Below, piece after piece: positions 24,261-31,003 of a stretch of 64,000 bases of DNA; position 1 is the first letter of the stretch; every line of letters starts with the position of its first letter. The translations under genes were made by a program, and so were the position numbers. The stretch is from NCBI RefSeq assembly GCF_018263855.1, contig NZ_CP073318.1:4278001-4342000 (forward strand). Direction: 5' to 3'. This DNA comes from Kutzneria sp. CA-103260 (lineage in GTDB: Bacteria > Actinomycetota > Actinomycetes > Mycobacteriales > Pseudonocardiaceae). Under the pieces are notes generated by a model. The model was not told the DNA's origin and made no database searches. It was given only the letters and a program-made list of their open reading frames with translations.

Positions 24261-24677
24261 ATGTCCCGAACCGTGAAAGCCCTGCTGGCCCTGGTCTTCG
24301 CCGTCGTCGGCGTGACCACGGCCGCGACGCCCGCGCTGGCGTCGCCCGTCGCGGCGCACAGCGTGCTCGCCTCCTGCGGCGACACCTCCGGCTACCAGCA
24401 CGTCGCCCTGTCCAGCCTGCCGGCGCAGGCCGCCGACACCGTCAAGCTGATCGACCAGGGCGGGCCGTTCCCGTACCCGGGCAAGGACGGCTCCGTGTTC
24501 ACCAACGTGGAGCAGATCCTGCCGATCTGCGCCAAGAGCTACTACCACGAGTACACCGTGCCCACCCCGGGCGCGCCCAACCGCGGCGCCCGCCGCATCG
24601 TCACCGGCGAGGGTGGCGAGTTCTTCTGGACCGGCGACCACTACGCGACCTTCCAGCTGATCAACCGCGACTCCTGA
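24261..24677 (+). CDS. Secreted guanyl-specific ribonuclease (RNase Sa-like)
   Basis: This 138-residue exported RNase has a signal peptide of about 28 residues (ends PALAS). The mature part matches the microbial RNase N1/T1/Sa family. Cys39 and Cys90 could form the conserved disulfide. Glu97 in YYHEYTVPTPG, Arg111/112 in RGARRIV and His127 in GDHYATFQLI match the catalytic trio. These enzymes cleave single-stranded RNA after G outside the cell. No barstar-like inhibitor gene is adjacent, as expected for a strictly secreted RNase. A strong hairpin follows. Confidence 0.94.
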   Translation: MSRTVKALLALVFAVVGVTTAATPALASPVAAHSVLASCGDTSGYQHVALSSLPAQAADTVKLIDQGGPFPYPGKDGSVFTNVEQILPICAKSYYHEYTVPTPGAPNRGARRIVTGEGGEFFWTGDHYATFQLINRDS

Positions 24678-24684
24678 GGCGTTC

Positions 24685-24713
24685 GGGGCCCCCGCCGCGG
24701 CGGGGGCCCCTTT
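24685..24713 (+). terminator. Rho-independent terminator after RNase gene
   Basis: A perfect 26-bp GC palindrome (arm GGGGCCCCCGCCG) is followed by TTT, starting 8 bp after the stop. Confidence 0.9.
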
Positions 24714-24835
24714 ATGTCGGGATCGTCCCCGTGTCCCTGGAGTGCCAACAGAATCGACCCGTTCGGGCCAGCCGCACCGGCGTAGCATCGATCCTCGAAG
24801 GGCTGCGCGTCTCGACAGCGAAGAGGTGAGGCAGC

Positions 24836-25081
24836 ATGTTCTCGGAGCGGGTTGTCGAGCGGTATCGGTTCACCTGCGCCCGGTGCGGCGAGCACTCGGA
24901 CGACGTCTACCAGGTGACGCATGTGACCGATGCCGAAGGGGACACCTTTTCCTTCTACAGCCACGGGGGTCACCCGTGCGAGTCGCCGGCCGCCGAGGAG
25001 ACGATGTGTCCCGGCTGCCACTGCGGCCCGGTCCACGTAGGACTGCTGTCCCGTGCGGCTTGGCGGGACATCCCGACCTAG
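24836..25081 (+). CDS. Small zinc-ribbon-like protein of unknown function
   Basis: This 81-residue frame has GGTGAGG 5 nt before ATG 24836. It carries two CxxC pairs, Cys14/Cys17 and Cys58/Cys61, with further Cys48 and Cys63 and several histidines, which suggests a zinc-binding ribbon. No signal peptide or membrane helix. It stands alone after the RNase terminator and converges on the hydrolase gene. The pattern supports a real gene, but no function can be named. Confidence 0.6.
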   Translation: MFSERVVERYRFTCARCGEHSDDVYQVTHVTDAEGDTFSFYSHGGHPCESPAAEETMCPGCHCGPVHVGLLSRAAWRDIPT

Positions 25082-25109
25082 AAGCATCCCAAGTGGACGT
25101 ACCACCCGT

Positions 25110-26318
25110 TCAGTCCCTGGCCGACCACCAGGTGGGCAGCGCACTGCCGGTGTCGACCCGGCCGCTGGCGCGCATGTAGAAACGGGCATCCCGGCCCGGC
25201 TCGGCGAGTTCGCCGGACAGGGCCCGGGACAGCCAGTCGGCGGCGTAGCCGATGACCTCGCCGGCGACGCCGCCGAGCGGGTGAAACTCGTTCTCGTAGA
25301 CCCGAATCTCCTTGGGAGCGCGGATCTTCTCGTACGACTCGACGACCTGGTCCAACCGGCTGAGCTCATCGAACTCGCCGATGCCGATCAGCACCGGGCA
25401 CTCGACGTCGGCGACGAGGTCGCCCAGTGGCAGCCCGGCGGCCAACTCCCGGTCGAAGGCCGACTCGTCGTCATAGCCGGCCATGGCCATGAAGTTGGCC
25501 TTGAAGCTGGGCTGGGCCCGTTCGAAGATCGTGGTGAAGTCGCCGGTGACGCCCTCGAAGCTGGCCAGCGCGGCCAGCCGGCGGTCGGTGGCGGCGAGGC
25601 GGTGGCCCCAGTAGCCGCTCATGCTGATGCCGAACATGCCGATCCGCGCCGGGTCGACCTCGTCCAGCTCGGACAGGAAGTCGACGAACCGGCTCAGCGC
25701 CTGCTCCACAGTGGACAGACCGAGGACAACGCCGGTCTCACGAGTCTCCCCCTGCCCCGGCCCGTCGACCGACAGCGCGACGATTCCCCTTGAGGTGTAG
25801 TGCTTCCGTGCGATGGCGATGAAGTCTTCCTTGATCATGTCCATGCCGGGGCCGAGGATCACGGCCGGGGCATTGCGCACCGGGCCGGCCGGCAGGTGCA
25901 GCAGGCCGTGGAGGTGGCCGTCACCGAACGGCAGCCGGACCCGCCGCACGCCGGCCTCGTCCACACAGCGATTGACCCGCTGGCGGAACGCCGCCTTGCG
26001 CGGGTCGGCGACGTCGCGGATGGTGTAGTTCGCGTGACCCCACAGCAGCGCGGCCCGCGCGTACAGGCCCTCGGCCGTGTGCTGGAAGCCTCCGGCCTGA
26101 TGGTGCGCTGCCCGGCGTTCGGTCTGCGCCGCCACGTCCGCCCAGGCCTTCGGCATCATCGCCCCGCTGCGGACCTGCGAGAACACTTTGTCGAAGTCGG
26201 TGTGGTCGACGCCGAACTCCTCCATGATCCCGCGCGCCTGCGGGTGCAGCGCGTCGAAGCCGCCCTGCGCGATCGCCGCGTCCAACGCCCACGCCTGCCC
26301 TTGCGCCCGTGCCGTCAT
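25110..26318 (-). CDS. Alpha/beta-hydrolase of the FrsA/DHPON-hydrolase type
   Basis: This 402-residue hydrolase has a helical N-terminal region (about 1-130) and a C-terminal alpha/beta-hydrolase core, as in 2,6-dihydroxypseudooxynicotine hydrolase and FrsA-like esterases. The nucleophile elbow is GISMSG with Ser232. The acid is likely in GEFDELSR and the histidine in NEFHPLGG. GPGMDMIKED lies at the oxyanion region. It is divergent from a MarR gene across two palindromes, so it is probably induced by its substrate. Carbon-carbon or ester cleavage of an aromatic compound is plausible. Confidence 0.87.
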   Translation of the reverse strand: MTARAQGQAWALDAAIAQGGFDALHPQARGIMEEFGVDHTDFDKVFSQVRSGAMMPKAWADVAAQTERRAAHHQAGGFQHTAEGLYARAALLWGHANYTIRDVADPRKAAFRQRVNRCVDEAGVRRVRLPFGDGHLHGLLHLPAGPVRNAPAVILGPGMDMIKEDFIAIARKHYTSRGIVALSVDGPGQGETRETGVVLGLSTVEQALSRFVDFLSELDEVDPARIGMFGISMSGYWGHRLAATDRRLAALASFEGVTGDFTTIFERAQPSFKANFMAMAGYDDESAFDRELAAGLPLGDLVADVECPVLIGIGEFDELSRLDQVVESYEKIRAPKEIRVYENEFHPLGGVAGEVIGYAADWLSRALSGELAEPGRDARFYMRASGRVDTGSALPTWWSARD

Positions 26319-26334
26319 CGCCGACTCCTAAGTC

Positions 26335-26362
26335 CTTAATGATTAAGTACTTAGTAGCTAAG
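26335..26362. promoter_or_regulatory. Two MarR-type palindromes between divergent genes
   Basis: CTTAATGATTAAG (26335-26347) and CTTAGTAGCTAAG (26350-26362) are adjacent palindromes in an AT-rich patch between the hydrolase (26318) and the MarR gene (26403). They are spaced about 1.5 helical turns centre to centre. Confidence 0.7.
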
Positions 26363-26402
26363 CACTGTGCTACCTTGGGCGTCAACCGTGAGGAGGATCC
26401 CG

Positions 26403-26843
26403 ATGGTCGACCGCGCGCAGGCCCTGGACGACTTCGGCCGGGCCGTCTACACGCTCAGCGCCGCCGACGCCCGGCTACGCGGGCGCGCCACCCGCGTGCC
26501 CGGGGCGCTGTCGTTCCCGCACGCCCGGGCCCTGCGGGTGCTGGCCGAGATCGGCCCCCTCACCATCAGCCAGCTCTCCGGCCACACCGAGACCAGCGGC
26601 GCCGCCGTCACCCAGCTGGTCAACGGCCTCGTCGCCGCCGGCTACGTCACGCGGGAACGCACCGAGCAGGACCGGCGATCGGTGGTCGTCGCCATCACCG
26701 CCGAAGGCCGCCAGCGGCACACTGTCCGCCAGCGGCTGCTCGCCGATGCTTTCGAGAAGACGTTGGGAACGCTCAGCACGGAACAGGTCGTCGCCACCGC
26801 TGACGTGCTGCGGCAGCTGGCTGATCTCTACGACCAGCTGTAG
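26403..26843 (+). CDS. MarR-family transcriptional regulator
   Basis: This 146-residue MarR protein uses ATG 26403 with GAGGAGG upstream; an earlier in-frame start lies within the promoter and is less likely. The winged helix is clear: LTISQLSGHTETSGAAVTQL as the recognition segment and RTEQDRRSVVVAITAEG as the wing. The final helices form the dimer interface. It is divergent from the FrsA-like hydrolase, with two palindromes in between, so autoregulation and control of the hydrolase are likely. Its 3' end abuts the convergent MerR-type gene. Confidence 0.9.
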   Translation: MVDRAQALDDFGRAVYTLSAADARLRGRATRVPGALSFPHARALRVLAEIGPLTISQLSGHTETSGAAVTQLVNGLVAAGYVTRERTEQDRRSVVVAITAEGRQRHTVRQRLLADAFEKTLGTLSTEQVVATADVLRQLADLYDQL

Positions 26844-27821
26844 CTACTGGTTGAGCGCCTTGGCGATCCACTCCTGCGTGGCGGCCGCACGGTCCGGATC
26901 GGGCTTCGGCGTGCCGTTGATCGTCGCCACCAGGGTGAGGTACCGGCTGAGCATGGTCACGCCGGTCAGCCTGGACAGAACCTTCGCCGACTCGTCACGG
27001 TCGTAGGCCATCATCCGGCGGCGCGTGGCGGCGGCGTCGTGCTCACCGGTGATAGCCGCCGCGAACTCCGCCGTGTCGGCGGCCATGCGTTCCGCGATGT
27101 CCTTGGCCTGCGGGGAATCCGCGGGCACTCCGGCCTGCTGCGCCGCCTGCGCTTCCAGGAACAGGTCCCGCCGCTTCTCGACGCGGGCCATCATCTCCGG
27201 GGTCGTCAGGCGGCGGGCCTGGTCGGTGCTGAAGCCGGCATGGAGGCGGTCCCGCATCTTCGTGCGGAACTCCTCGTCCTGCACGATGTCGGCCAGCTCG
27301 ATCCAGGCCTCCAGCTGCTCGGTCTCCGGCGCCTCGGGCAGGTGCGGCCGCATCTGGTGCAGCCGCTCAACATAGGTGGGGTGGACGTCCAGGCCCTCGG
27401 TGACAGCGTCCCAGAACTCGTCGATGATCCGGTCGCGGTCGTCGTCCGACATCGACACCAGCTTGTGCATCAAGCTCACCTGCTCCTTGGTCGTTCGCTG
27501 CCGCACGATCGTCCGCAACACCGCCCGGCGGGCCCGGAGCTGCCCCAGCTGCCGCTCCACCAGGTCCAGATGCGTCTCGGCGAGTTCCGGCAGCGCCAAC
27601 TGCTCCCCCAGGATGCGGCGGATCTCCTCCAGGCCCGCACCCAGCTCGCGGAGTGTTCGCACCAACTCCAGTTTCGCGATCGCCTGCACGTCATAGCGTC
27701 TGAAGCCGCCGTCCGTGTGCTCCGACGGGGCGACGACACCCTCGTCGGCGTAGTACCTGATCGCGCTCACAGTCAGGCCGGTGCGGCGGGCCACGTCTCC
27801 GATGGCGTAGAACTCGGTCAC
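26844..27821 (-). CDS. MerR-family transcriptional regulator with long C-terminal domain
   Basis: This is a 325-residue protein. The MerR HTH and arm occupy residues 1-70 (YAIGDVARRTGLTVSAIRYY), then a dimerisation helix. The following about 210-residue C-terminal domain is helical and not recognised; it may bind a ligand, as in TipAL. GTG 27821 is preferred to GTG 27830 because the promoter -10 is at 27829-27834, so the transcript would start at or next to the 27821 codon (leaderless). The promoter is of MerR type with a 19-bp spacer over a perfect dyad. No other promoter of this type was seen nearby, so it may regulate mainly itself. Confidence 0.87.
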   Translation of the reverse strand: MTEFYAIGDVARRTGLTVSAIRYYADEGVVAPSEHTDGGFRRYDVQAIAKLELVRTLRELGAGLEEIRRILGEQLALPELAETHLDLVERQLGQLRARRAVLRTIVRQRTTKEQVSLMHKLVSMSDDDRDRIIDEFWDAVTEGLDVHPTYVERLHQMRPHLPEAPETEQLEAWIELADIVQDEEFRTKMRDRLHAGFSTDQARRLTTPEMMARVEKRRDLFLEAQAAQQAGVPADSPQAKDIAERMAADTAEFAAAITGEHDAAATRRRMMAYDRDESAKVLSRLTGVTMLSRYLTLVATINGTPKPDPDRAAATQEWIAKALNQ

Positions 27822-27828
27822 GGGGACC

Positions 27829-27859
27829 ACTATGGGATCTCAAGCGGCTTGAGAGTCAA
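27829..27859 (-). promoter_or_regulatory. MerR-type promoter with 19-bp spacer and operator dyad
   Basis: Read on the minus strand: TTGACT (27854-27859), 19 bp, CATAGT (27829-27834). The spacer contains CTCAAGCCGCTTGAG, 7-bp perfect arms around one base (27839-27853). A long 19-bp spacer over a dyad is the hallmark of MerR-activated promoters. Confidence 0.8.
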
Positions 27860-27939
27860 GGGGTGGTGGGGTGGGAGTGGGGGCGCTGTGTGGAGTGGGG
27901 GTGTGTTGCGTTTGGAGGGTGGGATTTTTGGGTGGCTCC

Positions 27940-28056
27940 GGGTGGATTTTGCGTGGAGCCTCTGGGCGATGGCATCGAGGCAAAGAAGCGGGCAGGCTGC
28001 GCCTGCCTCGATCGCCGACAGCTTATGCCATCGCCCCCCTCCACGCAAAATCCCCC
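27940..28056 (+). repeat. Palindromic element, copy 1
   Basis: The outer left arm GGGTGGATTTTGCGTGGAG (27940-27958) pairs with CTCCACGCAAAATCC near 28039-28053; one A of the right arm is missing in this copy. Inner pairs are GGGCGATGGCAT/ATGCCATCGCCC, CGAGGCA/TGCCTCG and a central GGCAGGC/GCCTGCC. A conserved flank (TTTTTGGGTGGCTCC) precedes it. Copies 2-4 are at 29391, 55663 and 57266. Confidence 0.9.
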
Positions 28057-28149
28057 TCCGAGGTAAGCGGCGAGGGTCCTTGGGGTGGAATGGTTGGGAA
28101 AGGGCTTGAATTCACCCATTAGTGATTCGAGTTCGATCATGTGTGCGAG

Positions 28150-28155
28150 TATTCT
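28150..28155 (+). promoter_or_regulatory. -10 element of leaderless DUF222-HNH gene A
   Basis: TATTCT ends 6 bp before the ATG at 28162, so the RNA should begin at or beside the start codon. The matching gene at 56015-57160 has the same TATTCT at the same distance. GGAGG immediately before the ATG is too close to act as a ribosome site. Confidence 0.55.
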
Positions 28156-28161
28156 GGAGGC

Positions 28162-29307
28162 ATGAAGGAAATCACCCGAGAGCTGGAGTCCATGCAACCC
28201 TCAGGGGTGATGGTGGATCTACTCCTGGGTGTGGATGTGGAGAATCTTGCCGATGATCAGAAGCTCACTCTGCTGATCGCGGCTCGTAAGGCGATGGCGG
28301 CTCTCCACTACGTCGAGCTCAGCCTGGTTCGGGGAATCGAGGACACCGCCGAGATCGCCATGGCTATTCGCGAGCCGGAGCAGTCCGTGGTTCGCCAGAA
28401 GGAATACAGCGACGTCCTGGACCGGCTACCCCGGTGCGCGGAGCTACTGAGGCGTGGGGAGATCGACCCCCGCCGACTCAAGACCGTCGACGACCGAGTG
28501 GTCCACCTGACCGACCCCGAGCTGATCTCCCAAGTGGACGAGGCCCTGGCGGACGTGGCCCCCGGCCTGACCCGCACCCAGCTGGCTCGCCGCGCGACCA
28601 AGGCCGCGGCGGAGGCTGACCCTCTCGGCTATGACCAGCGCCGTCTGAAGGCTCGCGAGGACCGGCGGGTGGAGTTCACTCCGCTGCCCGATGGCATGGC
28701 CCAGCTCAGTATCGTCCTGCCGGCCATCGACGCCCGCCAGGCCTACGACATCCTGACCTGCGACGCCCGCTCGCTACCCAAGGACGACCGCACCACCGAC
28801 CAGAAACGCGCCGACGCCTTCCTCGACCGCTTCCTCGGCTATGGAGTGGACCGCAAAGTCCAGGTCCACGTCACCATCTCGTTGGAGACCCTGATGGGCC
28901 TGACCGAGGATCCCGGCCTGCTCGACGGCTACGGCCCGATCGCCGCCGACTCCTCTCGCGAACTGGCCATGCACGGCCCTTGGCGCGGTCTGCTCCTCGA
29001 CGAGTACGACCGCGCCGACGCCTTGAGCAGGGAGAAGTACCGCCCCACCGCCAGAATCAAAGAATTCTCCGAGCTCAGCGCCGGCGGAGTCTGCTCAGCA
29101 CCCGGCTGCACCACACCCATCCAAGAGATCGACCACACCATCCCCTGGCCCCAGGGCAAGACCAACGCTGCCCAACTCAAGGGCTACTGCGCCCATCACC
29201 ACCACCTGAAACACGGCGACTACACGGTAACCCTGAACCAGGACGGAACCCTCCACTGGCGCACCCCACTAGGCCGCCACTACACCACCCAGCCCCACCA
29301 GTACTGA
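28162..29307 (+). CDS. DUF222/HNH endonuclease (13E12 family), copy A
   Basis: This is a 381-residue protein. Residues about 1-270 form the helical DUF222 domain of the mycobacterial 13E12-repeat family. The C-terminus is an HNH nuclease with CSAPGC (Cys311-Cys316), EIDHTIPW and GYCAHHHHLKH, giving a zinc-bound beta-beta-alpha-metal fold. No signal peptide. It shares most residues with the protein at 56015-57160, except for a variable block at 281-310 directly before the HNH domain. It lies between two inverted palindromic elements. Family members are thought to be DNA nucleases of selfish or mobile character; cutting has not been shown here. The start fits a leaderless transcript. Confidence 0.92.
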   Translation: MKEITRELESMQPSGVMVDLLLGVDVENLADDQKLTLLIAARKAMAALHYVELSLVRGIEDTAEIAMAIREPEQSVVRQKEYSDVLDRLPRCAELLRRGEIDPRRLKTVDDRVVHLTDPELISQVDEALADVAPGLTRTQLARRATKAAAEADPLGYDQRRLKAREDRRVEFTPLPDGMAQLSIVLPAIDARQAYDILTCDARSLPKDDRTTDQKRADAFLDRFLGYGVDRKVQVHVTISLETLMGLTEDPGLLDGYGPIAADSSRELAMHGPWRGLLLDEYDRADALSREKYRPTARIKEFSELSAGGVCSAPGCTTPIQEIDHTIPWPQGKTNAAQLKGYCAHHHHLKHGDYTVTLNQDGTLHWRTPLGRHYTTQPHQY

Positions 29308-29390
29308 CCCACCCACTCCACCCGTTCTTTGACAACTCCACAGCGAAACCAGCACAGAATCCCCAAGAACCCTTAACCATTCGGCTCGGA

Positions 29391-29510
29391 GGGTGGATTT
29401 TGCGTGGAGGGGGGCGATGGCATACGCTGATCCGCGAATCGAGGCAGGCGCAGCCTGCCCGATGACGCCTCGATACGCCATCGCCCAGCGGCTCCGCGCA
29501 AAATCCACCC
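29391..29510 (-). repeat. Palindromic element, copy 2
   Basis: The arms GGGTGGATTTTGCGTGGAG (29391-29409) and CTCCGCGCAAAATCCACCC (29492-29510) pair with one G-T-type mismatch. The centre is more diverged than in copies 1, 3 and 4 (GGCAGGC/GCCTGCC retained). It lies 83 bp downstream of gene A in the orientation opposite to copy 1, and 77 bp from the convergent CDF gene end, so it may also act as a bidirectional terminator. Confidence 0.88.
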
Positions 29511-29586
29511 GGAGCCACACAAAAACCCCACCCAAAGCCACCCAACAACCACCCGGAGAAACCCCAAAAAACTCACCCAACAACCA

Positions 29587-30609
29587 TCAGCGATGATGCG
29601 CCAGAGTCTCGTGCGCATCCCCCGCCCGCACCGCCGGCTCGGTGTGCACAGTCGCGGCCGCCAACCGCGACACCGCATGCACCAACTGGTGTTCGACATC
29701 GTGAGCAATCCGATGCGCCCGCTCAACGGTGAGCCCGGCATCCACTGTCACGGCGAGTTCAGCCCGAAGCACATGCCCGATCCACCGCATCCGCACATCC
29801 CCGACCCCGACCACACCCTCCACGCCACCCGCGGTCCGCTCAGCGAGATCGATCACCGCAGGGTCGACCGCGTCCATGAGGCGACGGAACACCTCACGGG
29901 CCGCATCCCGGAGCACGAACAAAATCGCCACCGTGATGCACAACCCGATGATCGGGTCGGCGAGCGGGAATCCGACGGCCACTCCCCCGGCACCGAGCAC
30001 GACGGCGAGTGACGTGAAGCCATCGGTCCGGGCGTGCACACCGTCGGCAACCAGAGCCGCGGAGCCGATGCGCCGACCGACGCTGATGCGGTAGCGGGCC
30101 ACGATCTCGTTGCCCAGGAAGCCGATCACCCCGGCGACCGCGACCACCCACAAATAGCCGACGGGCTGCGGGTGGACAAGCCGGTCGATCGCCTGCCACG
30201 CGGCGACCACCGCCGAGGCGGCGATGATCACCACCACCACGACGCCGGCGAGGTCTTCGGCGCGGCCCAGGCCGTAGGTGTAGCGGCGGGTCGCGGCGCG
30301 GCGGCCGAGCAGGAACGCGATGCCCAGCGGCAGGGCCGTGAGCGCGTCGGCGAAGTTGTGGATCGTGTCGCCCAACAGCGCGACGGAGCCGCTGAGCAGG
30401 ACCACCGCGAGCTGCAAAACAGCGGTGACGATCAACACGGCGAAGGACCAGACCAGGGTCCGCAGCCCTTGCCGGCTGGTCTCCAGCGCGGTGTCCACGC
30501 GGTCGGCGGAGTCGTGGCTGTGCGGCTTCAGCACGTGCCGCAGCCGCCGCCACCGCGAATGCCCGTGCCCGTGGCCGTGCCCATGACCATGTCCGTGTTG
30601 CTGGCTCAC
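29587..30609 (-). CDS. Cation diffusion facilitator (CDF) metal exporter
   Basis: This 340-residue inner-membrane H+/metal antiporter has a GTG start at 30609. The N-terminus is a HisGly repeat (residues 5-17), probably a metal-collecting tail. Six helices follow; GDTIHNFADAL (HxxxD) and ADGVHARTDGF (HxxxD) in helices 2 and 5 form the transport site typical of Zn/Co exporters. A cytosolic metal-binding domain ends the protein with further histidines (HETLAHHR). It is divergent by 37 bp from an ArsR-type sensor, so metal-induced expression is expected. Zinc, cobalt or nickel cannot be distinguished. Confidence 0.93.
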   Translation of the reverse strand: MSQQHGHGHGHGHGHGHSRWRRLRHVLKPHSHDSADRVDTALETSRQGLRTLVWSFAVLIVTAVLQLAVVLLSGSVALLGDTIHNFADALTALPLGIAFLLGRRAATRRYTYGLGRAEDLAGVVVVVIIAASAVVAAWQAIDRLVHPQPVGYLWVVAVAGVIGFLGNEIVARYRISVGRRIGSAALVADGVHARTDGFTSLAVVLGAGGVAVGFPLADPIIGLCITVAILFVLRDAAREVFRRLMDAVDPAVIDLAERTAGGVEGVVGVGDVRMRWIGHVLRAELAVTVDAGLTVERAHRIAHDVEHQLVHAVSRLAAATVHTEPAVRAGDAHETLAHHR

Positions 30610-30624
30610 GTTGCCAGGATGCGC

Positions 30625-30648
30625 TGCTCAGGAGCAATATGCAAGCAT
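30625..30648. promoter_or_regulatory. Candidate ArsR operator/promoter between CDF and arsR-type genes
   Basis: TGCTC-AG-GAGCA (30625-30636) and ATGC-AA-GCAT (30639-30648) are adjacent short dyads in the 37-bp divergent gap. CAATAT (30635-30640) could be the -10 of a leaderless transcript starting at ATG 30647. Confidence 0.4.
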
Positions 30649-31003
30649 GTGCGCGCACAAGAACATGGCAGGTGCCAGCGGTTCGCACCAGCAAGTCGAC
30701 GGCGAACGGCTCGGCATCGCCGCCGACGTGCTGGGCCACCTGGCCGACCCGACCCGGCTGCACCTGCTGCACCTGCTCAGCGACGGCGAGCAGGACGTCA
30801 GCACGCTGACGGCCCAGGTTCCCGCGTCACGGTCCTCGGTGTCGCAGCACCTGGGCCGGCTCCGCCTCGCCGGGCTCGTGCAGGCCCGGCGGGACGGCCG
30901 CCGCATGCTGTACCGGATCACCAGCGATCACCTGGCGGGCCTGGTCGAGGAGGCCCTGGGCTACGCCGACCACGCCGTGCTGGGCATTCCCCACCACCGC
31001 TAG
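30647..31003 (+). CDS. ArsR/SmtB-family metal-sensing repressor
   Basis: This 118-residue protein has a typical ArsR winged helix: VLGHLADPTRLHLLHLL, then VSTLTAQVPASRSSVSQHLGRLRLAGLV as HTH. The last helix reads SDHLAGLVEEALGYADHAV, which retains two histidines at the spacing of the alpha5 metal site of NmtR/CzrA, and the tail ends IPHHR. This suggests Zn, Ni or Co sensing, matching the divergent CDF exporter. The ATG at 30647 has no ribosome site but a possible -10 just upstream (leaderless); a start at 30665 is an alternative. Confidence 0.88.
   Translation: MCAHKNMAGASGSHQQVDGERLGIAADVLGHLADPTRLHLLHLLSDGEQDVSTLTAQVPASRSSVSQHLGRLRLAGLVQARRDGRRMLYRITSDHLAGLVEEALGYADHAVLGIPHHR

Larger units (their letters stand above)
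27879..29533 (+). mobile_element. Candidate IR-flanked DUF222-HNH unit A
   Basis: The unit holds palindromic element copy 1 (+), about 100 bp of leader, the DUF222-HNH gene, then copy 2 (-). The left edge is taken where similarity to unit B begins (GGGGGCGCTGTG). No target-site duplication was recognised. REP13E12 repeats of mycobacteria encode related proteins, which supports a repeat or mobile nature; actual mobility is inferred. Confidence 0.45.

Noticed and set aside
27940..29510. Palindromic copies considered as simple bidirectional terminators only
   Set aside because: The nested structure, ~120-bp length, polarity, and paired placement on both sides of two nuclease genes are more than terminators need, although termination may be a side effect.
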